Below, piece after piece: positions 1 to 12,000 of a stretch of 64,000 bases of DNA. Position 1 is the first letter of the stretch. The number at the start of each line of letters is the position of its first letter. A program made the position numbers and the translations under genes. Source of the stretch: Punica granatum (lineage: Eukaryota > Streptophyta > Magnoliopsida > Myrtales > Lythraceae); assembly GCF_007655135.1 (NCBI RefSeq), contig NC_045128.1, forward strand, positions 11,284,001-11,348,000. Reading direction: 5' to 3'. The notes below the pieces were generated by a model. That model made no database searches. It worked only from the letters and a program-made list of their open reading frames with translations, and had not been told where the DNA came from.

Positions 1-524
1 AGAACAAAGTTCCAATAAGAATAACTAACTCAATTATCACGGGACTATTATTATTAAGTAGCATTACAAAAATATTATATTTAAAAAATACAGAAAATAA
101 TACAATATATCCAAATCTTTTGATGCTTTCTCAATTGTATCCCAATTTTTTAAATTTTTCCGAGGCAACCTAATATTTAAGGTTCAATTTAAATTATCCC
201 GCCATTGATTTTCCATCGATTTTAAACAAAGAACGTGACGTGGTTCGTTAATTGATGTAACGATGCCTACGTGGATTATTGTGTGGGACCGTCCCATTGA
301 CACTCTGGATAATTCCCGTCCTCTCCCCTGCGTTATGATGTACATAAGGTATCTTAGATGATACAGTAAAGATAATTATCCCTCAAGAATATAAAAGCAT
401 AATGAGAGTAAAAGGAGCAAATGAGGGTATGGTGCAGGAACAAATAAGAGTAAAAGAATGGTATGGAAAATTAATTTGTGTTTCTATTTACAAAACATAT
501 ATGTTTAATTTGGATAAACATTTC
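1..524. repeat. Left copy of tandem duplication, distal upstream part
   Basis: AT-rich non-coding DNA that aligns, with small differences, to 53957-54480 in the same orientation. The shared stretch starts at the first base of the window, so the duplicated unit probably extends further left. No coding signal is visible. It lies upstream of the split UGT copy. The duplication is seen directly by comparing the two stretches. Confidence 0.85.
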
Positions 525-1045
525 TAGTGTGTTTGGTTTTAGAGTTAAGTAGGGTTGAGTTTTGATTTTAATTGAGTTGTAATGATTGTGTTGTTGAATT
601 ATGAGAAAAATTATAAAAAAGTAATGAATAGTTGAGATAATTTAATATTAAAAATTTAATTGTATAGTTAAAAAATTGAAGAAAATGGAAAAGTAATAAT
701 TGTGTTGTTGACTTTTGTTGTTTAGTGAGTAGAGTTAAAATTAAAGTTAAAATTTTATAGTGCGTTTGGTTTTAGAGTTTAATTGCGTTGAGTTTTAATT
801 TTAATTGGATTGTAATGATTGTTTTGTTGAATTATGAGAAAAAGTGTGAAAAAGTAATGAATAGTTGAGAAAATTTAGTATTAAAAATTGAATTGAGTAT
901 AATAGAATTGTATGTGGGTTTATGTATGTGACCCACCTTTTTGACTTTGAAGAGTTAATTTTTGTTGTGTAGTGAGTAAAGTTAAAGTTATAGTTAAAAT
1001 CTTAAAATTCGATTGTGAAACTAAAAAACCGACACTAAAATCAAA
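525..1045. mobile_element. MITE-like AT-rich element, GTTTGGTTTTAGAGTTA family
   Basis: Absent from the right copy of the duplication, where the flanks continue differently. It begins with a GTGTTTGGTTTTAGAG motif and ends with a related inverted motif (CACTAAAATCAAACGAAC). The opening motif recurs directly near 765, so the element looks like two head-to-tail units. Related sequences occur at 28498-28690 and, inverted, at 51240-51545. No coding capacity. The exact ends and target duplication are not clear, so superfamily is not assigned. Confidence 0.55.
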
Positions 1046-1197
1046 CGAACAATCAATAAAACTTGTTCGAGGTCCATATTCTTCATTAAATAAACTCGAA
1101 CTCCAACGTTGACCTTTAGGTGTCGTCCTTTTTCCGTTTGCATCTCAATATTTTGAAATTCAGTGAGAACAACTAAATAAATTTGAATAGATGGATC
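1046..1197. repeat. Left copy of tandem duplication, middle upstream part
   Basis: Aligns to about 54893-55036 of the right copy and, in reverse orientation, to about 48770-48930. It is separated from the next duplicated stretch (6558 onward) only by the copia element at 1198-6552. Confidence 0.8.
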
Positions 1198-1853
1198 TGT
1201 TGGGAAGGTATGTGCTCAACTAAACAATAACGCAGCGATTAATCTTCCTCCCCTACTGGTGTAATCTAGATAGGAACTAATCAAATCAACCAACAAGTAG
1301 TAAAGTAAAAGAACACCAAGAATTTTACGTGGAAAACCCCAATGTGGGGAAAAACCACGGGACCAACTCCGAATCAACGATCCACTATAAATGAAGGTTA
1401 TACAATGTCTTTCATCAAGGGTAAACCCTTGGATCACCAAACTCAAGAGAAACACTCTCTTGGATCACCCAAACACCAAATTCGTCTCCCACACCGGGTG
1501 GTTCACAAAGTCAGCTGAAACAGCACCTACAAAGCTCTAATAGGAATTCTGACCGTTCAGAACTTAGCCCCACGTGTCGTGAAGCTGCTGCCAAAATTTT
1601 GTCCTAATCGGAGTTCGTTTGACATCCCGATCGAGGGTTGATCTAGCTCTGGTCGCACAGAAAAACAGCTCTCTGTTTTCAGTATTCTACTGCTTCTCTG
1701 TACTGTTCTGCTATCTCAATTCTGCCGCCTCTTACCCAGCTAATTTAGCTGAAAATTAACCCTAACAAAAGCGGGTCCTTGGGCCTGTTAAAGCTCGATA
1801 AAAGCCCAACATGATTTGAGCCCAACTTCCTCCAATTGGAGGGATACCCAACA
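1198..1853 (-). repeat. Copia LTR (3' LTR relative to transcription)
   Basis: 656 bp, starting TGTTGGGAAGG and ending ATACCCAACA. Nearly identical to 5896-6552. It is bordered internally by the polypurine tract at 1854-1866. Confidence 0.93.
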
Positions 1854-1866
1854 AACTCCCCCTCCC
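1854..1866 (-). other. Polypurine tract of copia element
   Basis: On the minus strand this reads as a G-rich purine run (GGGAGGGGGAGTT) directly before the 3' LTR, where plus-strand DNA synthesis is primed in LTR retrotransposons. Confidence 0.8.
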
Positions 1867-1868
1867 GA

Positions 1869-4800
1869 CTATTTGGAGGCTTCGAGCATACCGGCTATAC
1901 TTCGACAAATATGAATTTTCTCCCTAGCAAGAGGTTTTGTCATCATATCAGCTCCATTCTCATCAGTGTGCACTTTATCTAGCTTCACCAGCTTGGACTC
2001 CAACACATCTCTAATCCAATGAAACTTGATATCGATATGCTTTGATCTCGAATGGAAAGTGGGATTCTTGCAAAGATAAATGGCGCTTTGACTATCACAA
2101 TGTAGAACATACCTTTCTTGCTTCAAGCTCAACTCCTGCAAAAATTTTTGCAACCACAACATCTCCTTGCAACCTTCGGTCACCGCAATGTATTCGGCTT
2201 CCGTTGTAGACAAAGTGATGCACTTTTGAATCCTTGATTGCCATGAGATAGCTCCCCCTGCAAAAGTCATCAAGTATCCCGAAGTGGATTTCTAGGAATC
2301 GATATCTCCTGCCATAACCGCATCTGTGTAGCCCACTAACTCCGGCTTACCAGTGCCAAAGTGTAAACACATCTTGGATGTGCCTCTGAGATACCTCAGG
2401 ATCCACTTAACTGCATTCCAATGCTCTTTCCCCGAATTGGAGAGAAAACGACTAACCACACCAACAGAATGAGCGATATCTGGTCTTGTACAGACCATGG
2501 CATACATCAAACTCCCTACAGCTGATGAGTAAGGGACTTTCTTCATCTCTTCGTTCTCCTTCTCACTTGTAGGACATTGCTTCGAGCTAAGTTTGAAATG
2601 AGAAGCAAGTGGTGATGAAAACTGGTTTAGCATTACCCACGTTGAACCGATCCAAAATCTTCTCGATGTACTTCTCTTGAGAAAGCCAAAGTTTTCCACT
2701 CGATCTGTCACGAGAAATATGTATCCCAAGAATCTGCTTCGCCGATACCAAATCCTTCATGGCAAAGGACTTGCTGAGCTCTTTCTTCAACTCTGCAATC
2801 TTGCTCATATCATGACCGACAAGCAACATATCATCCACATATAACAGTAAAATGATAAAATCACCATCCGAAAATTGTTTCACGAACACACAATGATATG
2901 AAGTTGTCCGTATGTAGCCATGACTCAACATGAAAGAGTCAAACTTTTTGTACCACTGTCGAGGTGCTTGCTTAAGCTCATACAAGCTCTTCCTCAGCCT
3001 GCACACCAAATGCTCCTTACCTTTAACTCGGAATCCTTCAGGTTGCTCCATAGATATTTCTTCTTCCAAGTCACCATGCAAGAAAGCTATTTTTACATCG
3101 AGCTGCTCGATCTCCAAATTCAGACTAGCTGCCAGTGCGAGAACAACTCAGATCAATGACATCTCGACAACGGGCGAGAAGATCTCCTCGAAGTCAACTC
3201 TTTTCTTCTGGTTGAAACCTTTCACTACCAGTCGAGCTTTGTATCGAGGTCGCGAGTTCTCTATCTTCAACCTGTAGACCCATTTGTTCTTCAATGCTCT
3301 CTTACCTTGTGGTAGTTTCACTAGGTCATACGTGTGATTTTCGGACAAGGAGTTCATCTCCTCATTCATCGCCTTCAACCAGTACTCCTTGTGCTCATGT
3401 GCCACAGCTTCACCATAGCACTCAGGTTCTCCCCCGTCAGTCAGTAGCACGTACTCATGAGGCGGATATCTTGTAGATGGTCGTCTTACTCTGTCAGATC
3501 GTCTAGGTAGATTATCTGCAGGCTCTAACTGTAATTGCGAGCCTGTATCATCCGTAGTCACATCATCATCTACCTGAGAAATCTCACCCCTAGTCGTGGT
3601 TTCTTCATACTCACCAGGTACCTTTTCCACTAGATGCTCTACATCAACCGATATAGGAATAGAGATCTCATGAGGACTGCCTACTCTAGCCTTCTCTAAC
3701 TTTTGCAAATCCTCGATTGTCTGGTCCTCAAAGAACACAACATCCTTTCTCCTGATGATCTTCTTGCTATCAAGGTCCCAAAACCTGTACCCGAACTCTT
3801 CATGTGCATAACCCAAGAAGATGCATTGTTTTACATTAGCATCGAGCTTCGATCTTTCATCTCAAGGAATGTGAACAGATGCCCTACACCCAAAGACTCT
3901 GAGATACTTGTACGATACTTCCTTGCTGGTCCACACCTGCTGGGGTACATCTCCATCAAGTGCAACTGACGGTGTAAGATTAATAAGATCAAACGTTGTC
4001 CTCATTGCCTCGCCCCAGAAAGACTTAGACAGTTTTGCCTGAGAAAGCATACAACGAACTCTCTCAACAATTGTGCGGTTCATCCTCTCTGCAAGCCCGT
4101 TCTGCTGTGGTGTCTTCAGTACCGTCTTCTCAAGTTTGATACTGTGAGTCCTGCAATAGTTCTCGAAAGGACCCCTATACTCACCACCATTATCAGCTCT
4201 GACACATTCCAGCTTCATGCCCGTTTCTCTTTCCACTGCTGCATGGAAGTTCTTGAAAATCTCAGTCACCTTATCTTTAGTTTTCATAGGGTAAGCCCAA
4301 ACCTTCCTGGAGTGATAATCTATAAAGGTCACAAAATAGAGAGCACCACCAAGAGATCTATCCGACATGAAACAAACATCAGTATGCACAAGATCAAGTA
4401 TATAATCGCATCTAGAGGGACGACTTCTAACAAAAGAAACTCTCCTCTGCTTACTAGCTAAACAGTGATCACAAGTGCTCAAGTGCATACCTTTAATGGG
4501 CAAAGACTGCTTTCTAGCAAGAATTTGAATACATTTCTCGCTGATATGCCCAAGTCTCCTGTGCTATAGCTTGATAGGATAATCCTCGGCAACATTAACC
4601 TGACCGGAATTGTGCCTGGCATGCAGCCTGTAGAAAGTGTCGGTCTTCTGACCCCATGCCATAATCAACGAACCTTTGGAGAGCTTCCATCCCCCATTGC
4701 TAAATTCATTACTGTAGCCTTCATCATCAAGCTGACCCGTCGAGATTAGGTTAAGGCGAATTTCTGGAACATGCCTCACCTTCTTCAGAAGCAACTTGCA

Positions 4801-5865
4801 GCCAAGCTCGGTCTCTAGACAGACATCACCAGTACCGACAATCTTGCATGACTGTCCATTCCCCATTCTCACATAACCATAGTCCCCGGTAGTGTAAGAT
4901 GAGAAGAAATCCCGATGAGGAGTGACATGAAACGAGGCACCTGTATCTACAACCCAGGTAGAGTCTTGACATGTGAAGTTCACATAGACTTCATCACAAA
5001 TGATGTAGGTCTCTCCATCAGATGCCGCGGCTGTAGTGCCTTCTTCCTTCTTGCTCTCACCGTTGCCATTCTGATTTTTCTTCAGAGCTCTACACTCCCT
5101 TTTGTAATGTCCCTCTTTTCCACAGTGATAACAAGTGACCACTTTCCTCGTCTTCGACTTTGATCTACCCCTGGATTTGTCACGTGAGTTACCATGCTTG
5201 GAAGAGGAATTTTTGCTTTGACTTCTCCCCCGTTGTTCAGTAACCAAAGCTTCAGACCGAATGGAAATCCCAGAGCTTTTCTTTCTAGTCTCCTCATTAA
5301 ATAAACTATCTGTTACTGTGGCCAACGATAGTTTCCCATTTGGCGCAGAATTGCTCAATGCAACCACAAGTGTGTCCCAATTATCCGGTAGAGTCCCTAA
5401 AAGTAGATAAGCCTGCAACTCATCGGGTAATATTATCTCCAGGTTTGTCAACTGGTTAATAATATCCTGGAAATTACTCATGTGCACAGCCATATCGCCT
5501 CCATCCTAGTAACGAAGATGAACCAGCTTCTTCACGAGGAATGCCTTATTTTGCGGTGTCTTCCTCGCATAGAGATTTGTCAATTTATCCCACAAAGCTT
5601 TCGCATTTGTCTCTTGAGCAACATGATGATAAATACTATTGTCTATCCACTGCCGAATCAAACCAATAGTCTTCCGATTTGTGCGTTCCCAAGCCTTGTC
5701 ATCCTTATCTTTGGGTTTCGCGGAATCCCCTTCAATGGGATCGTACAAATCCCTGCAAAATAGAAGATCCTCCATCCGAGACTTCCATATAGAGTAGTTG
5801 GTTGCATTCAACTTGAACATAGATCCTGTAGTCTCCTCCATCTCAAAAACACCGAAAAAACTCAA
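1869..5865 (-). pseudogene. Copia gag-pol polyprotein, degenerate
   Basis: Read from 5865 downwards. Gag starts at 5865 and meets an in-frame TAG at about 5508-5506, then continues from 5493. A CCHC zinc knuckle (CYHC...GHYKREC) lies near 5133-5094 and the aspartic protease motif DTGAS near 4947-4933. A stop near 4564 separates the pre-integrase region. The integrase core (HTDVC, ADNGGEY, PQQNGLAERMNR) covers 4503-3862. After another stop and a frameshift near 3150, reverse transcriptase resumes at 3117 with YVDDM near 2841-2827. RNase H (STTEAEYIA) occupies 2273-1869. The repeated breaks mean no full-length polyprotein can be made. The sequence style resembles the Tork/Tnt1 side of copia, which is a family-level inference. 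Confidence 0.92.
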
Positions 5866-5881
5866 ACTTCTCTAACCCGAG

Positions 5882-5894
5882 GCTTTGATACCAC
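5882..5894 (-). other. Primer-binding site (initiator Met-tRNA type)
   Basis: On the minus strand the sequence just inside the 5' LTR reads TGGTATCAAAGCC, the usual copia site complementary to the 3' end of initiator methionine tRNA. Confidence 0.85.
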
Positions 5895-5895
5895 T

Positions 5896-6552
5896 TGTTG
5901 GGAAGGTATGTGCTCAACCAAACAATAACGCAGCGATTAATCTTCCTCCCCTACTGGTGTAATCGAGATAGGAACTAATCAAATCAACCAACAAGTAGTA
6001 AAGTAAAAGAACACCAAGAATTTTACGTGAAAAACCCCAATGTGGGGAAAAACTACGGGACCAACTCCGAATCAACGATCCACTATAAATGAAGGTTATA
6101 CAATGTCTTTCATCAAGGGTAAACCCTTGGATCACCAAACTCAAGAGAAACACTCTCTTGGATCACCCAAACACCAAATTCGACTCCCACACCGGGTGGT
6201 TCACAAAGTCAGCTGAAACAGCACCTACAAAGCTCTAATAGGAATTCTGACCGTTCAGAACTTAGCCCCACGTGTCGTGAAGCTGCTGCCAAAATTTTGT
6301 CCTGATCGGAGTTCGTTTGACATCCCGATCAAGGGTTGATCTAGCTCTGGTCGCACAGAAAAACAGCTCTCTGTTCTCTGTATTCTACTGCTTCTCTGTA
6401 CTGTTCTGCTATCTCAATTCTGCTGCCTCTTACCCAGCTAATTTAGCTGAAAATTAACCCCAACAAAAGTGGGTCCTTAGGCCTGTTAAAGCCCAATAAA
6501 AACCCAACATGATTTGAGTCTAACTTCCTCCAAATTAAAGGGATACCCAACA
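5896..6552 (-). repeat. Copia LTR (5' LTR relative to transcription)
   Basis: 657 bp, TG...CA, pairs with 1198-1853. Scattered substitutions between the two, roughly 20 by eye, are the basis for the estimated 3% divergence. Confidence 0.93.
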
Positions 6553-6557
6553 GGATC

Positions 6558-7187
6558 CATTTAGAGTTAAAACTCTTTTAATTATAAATTTTATTCACTT
6601 ACAATATTCGAATTTGAAACCTTACTATAGAGTATAATATGAATTGTACGTACTGTTTCTCGACCGACCCTTTTGGATATTGCAGTAATGCTGCCGGATT
6701 CAGTAAGTTGGCTCGATCATTTCACTATGGTTTTTTTTTTTTGGCTCGGTAATCTTTTTCATTATGGTGACAAAAGATCCGTAAAAGTGCTAGGCTTAAT
6801 ATGTATGATCAGAGAGCAATCCACTTGGAGCACAGTCGGAGGATTCCATTGTTTCTCTCTATGGATACGTGGCACTTGCTAGGTGCAAATAGACTGGGTA
6901 CTCACAAACCCACAGTTCTGTCTGTGTTAAATGCAGCTAAAGTCTTGTGTTATCTTATATTTCGGTCTAACATATATGTGATTTTCACAACGAACTTATT
7001 ATTTCCACAACAATTATTGGTTGCTATTGACTGAATTTATAAACACATAAGTAGTGGACTATAAATTTCTTGTGGTTCTTTTTTCTCGCGGCACGGCATC
7101 AGTGTAAGGAACGATAGGTTAAAATTCTCTCATGTGCTAATTTCTAATTGCATGATTCTCTCTTACCAAGAAATATATTTTTCTTTT
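6558..7187. repeat. Left copy of duplication, UGT upstream region
   Basis: Non-coding DNA matching about 55036-55557 of the right copy, with small indels. The first 100 bp are missing from the right copy but are present in the inverted fragment around 48705-48780. No gene is visible here. Confidence 0.8.
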
Positions 7188-7532
7188 GGGGTTTTTACCT
7201 AAAATGACTATTGGTTTACCCGTTTTGTCAAATCTATCCTATGCTTTTTTTTATCAAATCTATCACATGATTTACTTTTTGCATCAAATCTATCACGGCG
7301 TTATCTTTCAGTCAACATCTAACAGCCTTGCTGATGTGGCACGTGGAGAGATAGTGGGCCACACTTGCCACGTGGGCACCACGTCAGCACGGTCGTTAGA
7401 TGTCGACGGAAAAGATAACGTCGGAATAGATTTGATGCAAAAAGTAAACCATGGGATAGATTTAACAAAAAAAAAGCATATGATAGATTTGACAAAACGT
7501 GTAAACCATGGGTCATTTTAGGTAGATTCCCA
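7188..7532. mobile_element. Mutator-like foldback MITE
   Basis: 345 bp flanked by a perfect 9-bp duplication TTTTCTTTT (7179-7187 and 7533-7541). The two arms form a long inverted repeat (GGGGTTTTTACCTAAAATGAC against TGGGAATCTACCTAAAATGAC), with 'CAAATCTATC' motifs mirrored inside. It is absent at the equivalent site in the right copy near 55557, which acts as the empty site. The 9-bp duplication is characteristic of Mutator-like elements. No coding capacity. Confidence 0.88.
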
Positions 7533-7541
7533 TTTTCTTTT

Positions 7542-8549
7542 TTATGAGTTAGTTCCTAAATTCATTAATTTTTTTTTGTTAATTTTGTGTGTAATTTTAA
7601 GTTCGCTCCCATATATCTCATATTCTTTCCTCACTTGAACCCATTAATATTTTATTTTTATTTATTTATTTAGTTTTTTAAAATTTTGTGGGTAATTTTA
7701 AGTTCTCTCCCATATATCTCACTCTTTCCTCCCTTGAACCCATTAATATTTTATCTTTATTTTTTTTTCTTTTACAGCCTAGATATTGCTGGCGTGATCT
7801 CTAATTTAAATAAACGAGCAGATCATGATCTTCCGTCTCCTCCTATTTGTGAATTATCGTTTTTTTGTTGAATGACTTAGTTATTCAATTGAATATTAAC
7901 AAATGAATTATACTAATATTTGTAATATTCATAGCGTCAAGAAAACAAAGAGAATATCAAATAATGAGCAAAGAAAAGGACCAAAAAAGAGATAGTTTAT
8001 ATTTAAATTTTAATATCAAAAGAGAGTAATTAGTCATTTGCCCAAATAAATTAGGGTATGTTTCAAAACAACTTTATTAGTTGTAAAAAAAAAAGATACG
8101 ATAAGTCTTTCAAAGAAATAAATAAAACAAAGATAAGATATATTATACTGATGGGATAACGTAGGGAGCGAGTACATAATTAGTGAAATAAAATATATGA
8201 AAAGAGATTGGTGCGGGAAGAGAGAATCTTGAAATATTTAGGGGACAACTCATAACCATACTTAAAAAGTGAATGGGATCAGTACTTTAGTAAATTAATC
8301 TGTAATTCCTGTGAAAATAGTAGATTAGATATGAAAATATCCCTGCCTGTATCAATTAAATTTTGTGATCCAACCATGTAAGCTTTCATGTTAGGGAAAG
8401 GGAGAAAATCTTATCCGTAATGTGCATACTATGTGGTATTGAGTCACAAGACTCAACGCAATAATATCTCCTATAAATATATCGTTTTTCTCAAACTACC
8501 TCACTCTTTTACTTTCATATCTCTTCTTCCGAAAGGGAAAGAATCAAGT
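7542..8549. repeat. Left copy of duplication, proximal upstream region of split UGT
   Basis: Aligns to the right-copy upstream region in pieces (about 55558-55880, 56660-56787, 57750-58275). Two insertions present in the right copy, at about 55890-56650 and 56788-57740, are absent here. Contains the TATA box at 8472. Confidence 0.85.
8472..8480 (+). promoter_or_regulatory. TATA box of split UGT copy
   Basis: TATAAATAT lies about 80 bp upstream of the start codon and is conserved at the same place in the intact copy (58201). The position fits a plant core promoter with a 5' leader of about 50 bp. Confidence 0.6.
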
Positions 8550-8552
8550 ATG

Positions 8553-9032
8553 ATGAGCCTCTTGCCAGAGAAACACATAGCCGTGTTGCCGTTCATCGGG
8601 GCAAGCCATTTTCAGCCTCTTGTCAACCTCGTGCTGAAGCTAGCAGCCGCTGCCCCAAGGGTACTCTTCTCTTTACTCATAGCAACCGGGGACAAACATC
8701 TTTTATCTTGTTCCGATTTGCCAGTTAACGTGAAATTATATGAGGCTATTAGCTCGCCATGGCTAAGTCCCCCGCCGGGCGAATCCCGAAAGGAGAAGAT
8801 GCAGCAGTTCTTGGAGGGGGCTCCAAGGACCTACGAAATGGCAATCGCGGTCGCAGAGGAAACTGCTGGAGTGAAGGTGAGTTGCCTTCTTACCGATGTG
8901 TTCTTCACCTTTGCCAGCACGCTTGCAGAGAAGAAGCAGGTGAAGTGGATCTCTTTATGGGTGTCCTCACCACAAGTTCTCTCCGCATACGCTTACTCTG
9001 ATGTGATCATTCAGAAGTTCCGCCATGATGAG
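8553..9032 (+). pseudogene. UGT78-like glycosyltransferase, 5' piece (split by solo LTR)
   Basis: Encodes the N-terminal 160 residues of a family-1 UDP-sugar glycosyltransferase close to the intact copy at 58276. It has the catalytic His in the GASHFQPL motif and the partner Asp in CLLTDVFF. The start was chosen by matching the intact copy; an extra ATG sits one codon upstream at 8550. The piece ends exactly at the 5-bp target site ATGAG of the solo LTR at 9033. Joined in frame with 13988-14447 and 19022-19449, it reads as 455 codons plus a stop without any internal stop. The only visible lesions are therefore the two LTR insertions. It is called a pseudogene because read-through enters about 5 kb of LTR with stops; splicing across the LTRs cannot be excluded. 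Confidence 0.88.
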
Positions 9033-12000
9033 TGTACGGACCCGAATGTGAACTCTCGTCGGGGCCCGCATTGCGCGCTTTTGGATCGCGCGGCTTGGGA
9101 GTGTCCACCTTCTCGTGGGGACGCGTGACGGACACGCGTGAGAGAAGGAGTCGCCACTTATCATTTTACGACCCGAAGGTCGAGGGCGGATAAGTTACCC
9201 GGGTCTAGGGGTATGGAACACCTAGTTTGTTGTTAAGGCATTGATCTGTGCGGAACCGGAAAATCCGTGTTCGGGGGTTCATGTTACTTGCGGGCCTATA
9301 TCCCGCATGCCCTTTCGGTACTCTAGTTTGCTAGGCTTGCATGTTTTATGATTTACCGCATGAATTAAGCTGCACTCGGCTCGCACGTTTTGACACCGGA
9401 GATTCGGTGAATTAAACGATGTCGGTTGAGAAGCCGAGAGAGAAGTAAACCCGTATGTCGGGGAGTTGCTTCACAATCTTGCGTTACAGTTCATCGAACC
9501 ATGGAGGTTGAATCCCTGCGTGAACCAAAACCGCGAGATCTTGGATTTACTTGTGTCTGGGCAAGCATTAGACCGATTCGATTAATTCGACTCTCGGACC
9601 GTTCGCTCACCGACTGGAATTCTTACAGAACAAATGTACAAAATAAAAGTCCTTACAATGCTCTCGAAAACAATAAATACAAATTACAAAAGGGTCGAAT
9701 TCCAGTCGTTTCGCGTTCGGTTATTATTCCACTCTAACTCACCGTGAGTTTAGGGAAAAGACCGAAGAACTGAAATTCAATGGACGCTCTCACTGAATAG
9801 GGCGTTGGACCCTGTGAGTGTTGATTAGGGCGTTGAACCCTGTGCTCGATGATTAGGGCGTTGAACCCTAATATTATTCGGCCTAGGGATCAGGCTCGAC
9901 CCGCATGGCAAACAGGTGCGGAAAGATAACACGCAACATCTTAATAATAGACAAAGTGTTTGTTATTATCGAATGTACGTGTTTTAACAAGTTGTTAATC
10001 CGGGGTATTTTGGCATGCAAATCCTACCCTAGACAAACCAGCACGTGCCAATATTTTAGCATTCGGCTTTGTTTTGAGAACCTGACAAAGAGAGTCAAAT
10101 CTCATGTGTGTGGATTGATTTTACAGTTGTTCTGTATTGTGACACTGAATTTCCACTGAATTAGCCAAACTCGTGTTTTGACTCTAGATTTGGAATCTAG
10201 AATTCCTCCTAACCATTATCTAGTGTTTGGTTAGGTCGAGTGAAAGGTTAATCAGCATTTTGCATGTTTTCTGACAGAGATAACCGTTCTAGTTACCCGA
10301 GTCTATGTTAGGATGATAGAAACTCATCAGTTAGATAAGAAAAGGCTATGCAGATGAACCTGTACCTGAACAGGTAGACCGTTCTTATCCCGTACTGTAG
10401 TGTTTCTGTCATGCTAACCTTAAGAGTGTCGTTGAATTGTGAAATGACGATTTTGCCCTTTATTTGAAAATTGTTTTCAGAAAAGGGGAAACATCGCAGT
10501 GCGGGCCACCTCGGCCTGTAGCCGGTGTCGACCAATTCCCTGGATCGTCCAGGGTCATGCAAGAACCCCGAAAAAGCCAAAGAACCGGTCGGTCTGCCCG
10601 GAAGTGATCTAGAAAGATCTTCTGCATCATGACCTGAGTTACCTGGAATCAGGTAAAAACTCAAGTTGAGACACAGAAGCCCTTTTCAGACATCCATGCT
10701 ACATCGGACCGCGCGTTTCGGGTTTTGAAATTGATAAGTTTGAACAGGGCACCGACGTCATTTGACAACTCATCGACGCGAGTTATCAGTTAATGGCCAA
10801 TTCGTGTAAACTTTATCAGTGTAAAGTGGGTTTAATCATGTGAGCGTCCCGATTAACCCTTTTGTGGAATTGATGCCTAAGGGTTATGCCGAATGCATTA
10901 ATTGTGAAAACGATTCACGACTCGACGACCAAGACGATTCCATAAGGATCGAGGATAATTTGGTCCAATGACCGAAACTACCCTCATAACCGAATCGACC
11001 CGAATGAGTCATCGATACCCGAATCCATGCATGCTTTGTTTTGAAAAGACATTTTCATGCGATATTGCGACGATAATGTAAATTGCAAATTACACGAAAG
11101 CCGAGAACAGACTCAAAACGGGAAGAGGAAGCCTCATTCAACCCGTACGAGTCTAAGAGGCTCTCGGCCACTTCTCTTTGGAGATAGCCGAGAAGTCCCA
11201 TGGCCCGAATGGGGTTCCACGAGGTTTACCCGTCTCGTTTCGAATCATTTCTCGCATGCTCAAACGACAAACATGATAAATGACACGATTAAACGAAAAT
11301 CGATATTGCCATGATTTGAATAACTCATTCGAACATGCAAACATGCACAAACAAGTTATTTAAGGAATCGATAAAACAATACCGACTTCATGCATGTAAG
11401 AAAACACGAGAAGACTCGGGAATCGAACTTGGATCGGGGCTAAGAAGGCCGTTCTTAACTCGAGGAAAGCAAGCCAAGTCTCGGTTACCTCTTCTTGAGG
11501 CAAACCCGAGAGCTCTTTTGCTTATTTCGGGTCGGGAAGGTCTTCCGATGGTCGATCCAAACGTTTCCCGACATGCTAACATGTTAATCGAGGATAAACA
11601 GGCATGATATAATGTAAAAAGTGCATAAACATGAAGTCTTGCAAGTGAACATGCTTTGTGCACCATATTACTCCATAGCCATGCAAATAATGTAAAAAGC
11701 CCTAACTCCTCTAAGTCAAGAGTGATTTACCTAGCCTCGGGATACGAGGAAAGAGTCGGGGAAGTGTTCGAGAGTCGGGTCACTCGGTTGAACGCTTGAA
11801 AGAATGCTCGGGTGCAAAAGATGCACGTTCGGGGAGCTAGGTGCACGGGGAATGCGGCTGGAATGCACGGGAGGCGCGCGGGCGTGCGCGGGCGCGGAGG
11901 CGCGCGGGCGTGCAGGCGTGCGCGGGGCGCACGGGGGTGCGCGGGGCGCGGCGTGAGCGTGCGCGCGGGCAGGCGGCGCTGCGCGGGCCGCGCGGGCGCG

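Larger units (their letters stand above)
1198..6552 (-). mobile_element. Ty1/copia LTR retrotransposon (complete ends, broken coding)
   Basis: A 5.36-kb element with two LTRs, TG...CA ends and a 5-bp target duplication GGATC (1193-1197 and 6553-6557). The primer-binding site, polypurine tract and coding order all place it on the minus strand. Domain order is gag, zinc knuckle, protease, integrase, reverse transcriptase, RNase H, which is the copia order. The coding region has several stops and shifts, so it is not autonomous. The LTRs differ at roughly 3% of positions by eye, which suggests a fairly recent insertion. The GGATC site reconnects two stretches of duplicated UGT upstream DNA. Confidence 0.95.

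Noticed and set aside
1216..1455. Frame repeated at 5914-6153
   Set aside because: Lies inside both copies of the copia LTR and is present only because the LTRs are duplicates.
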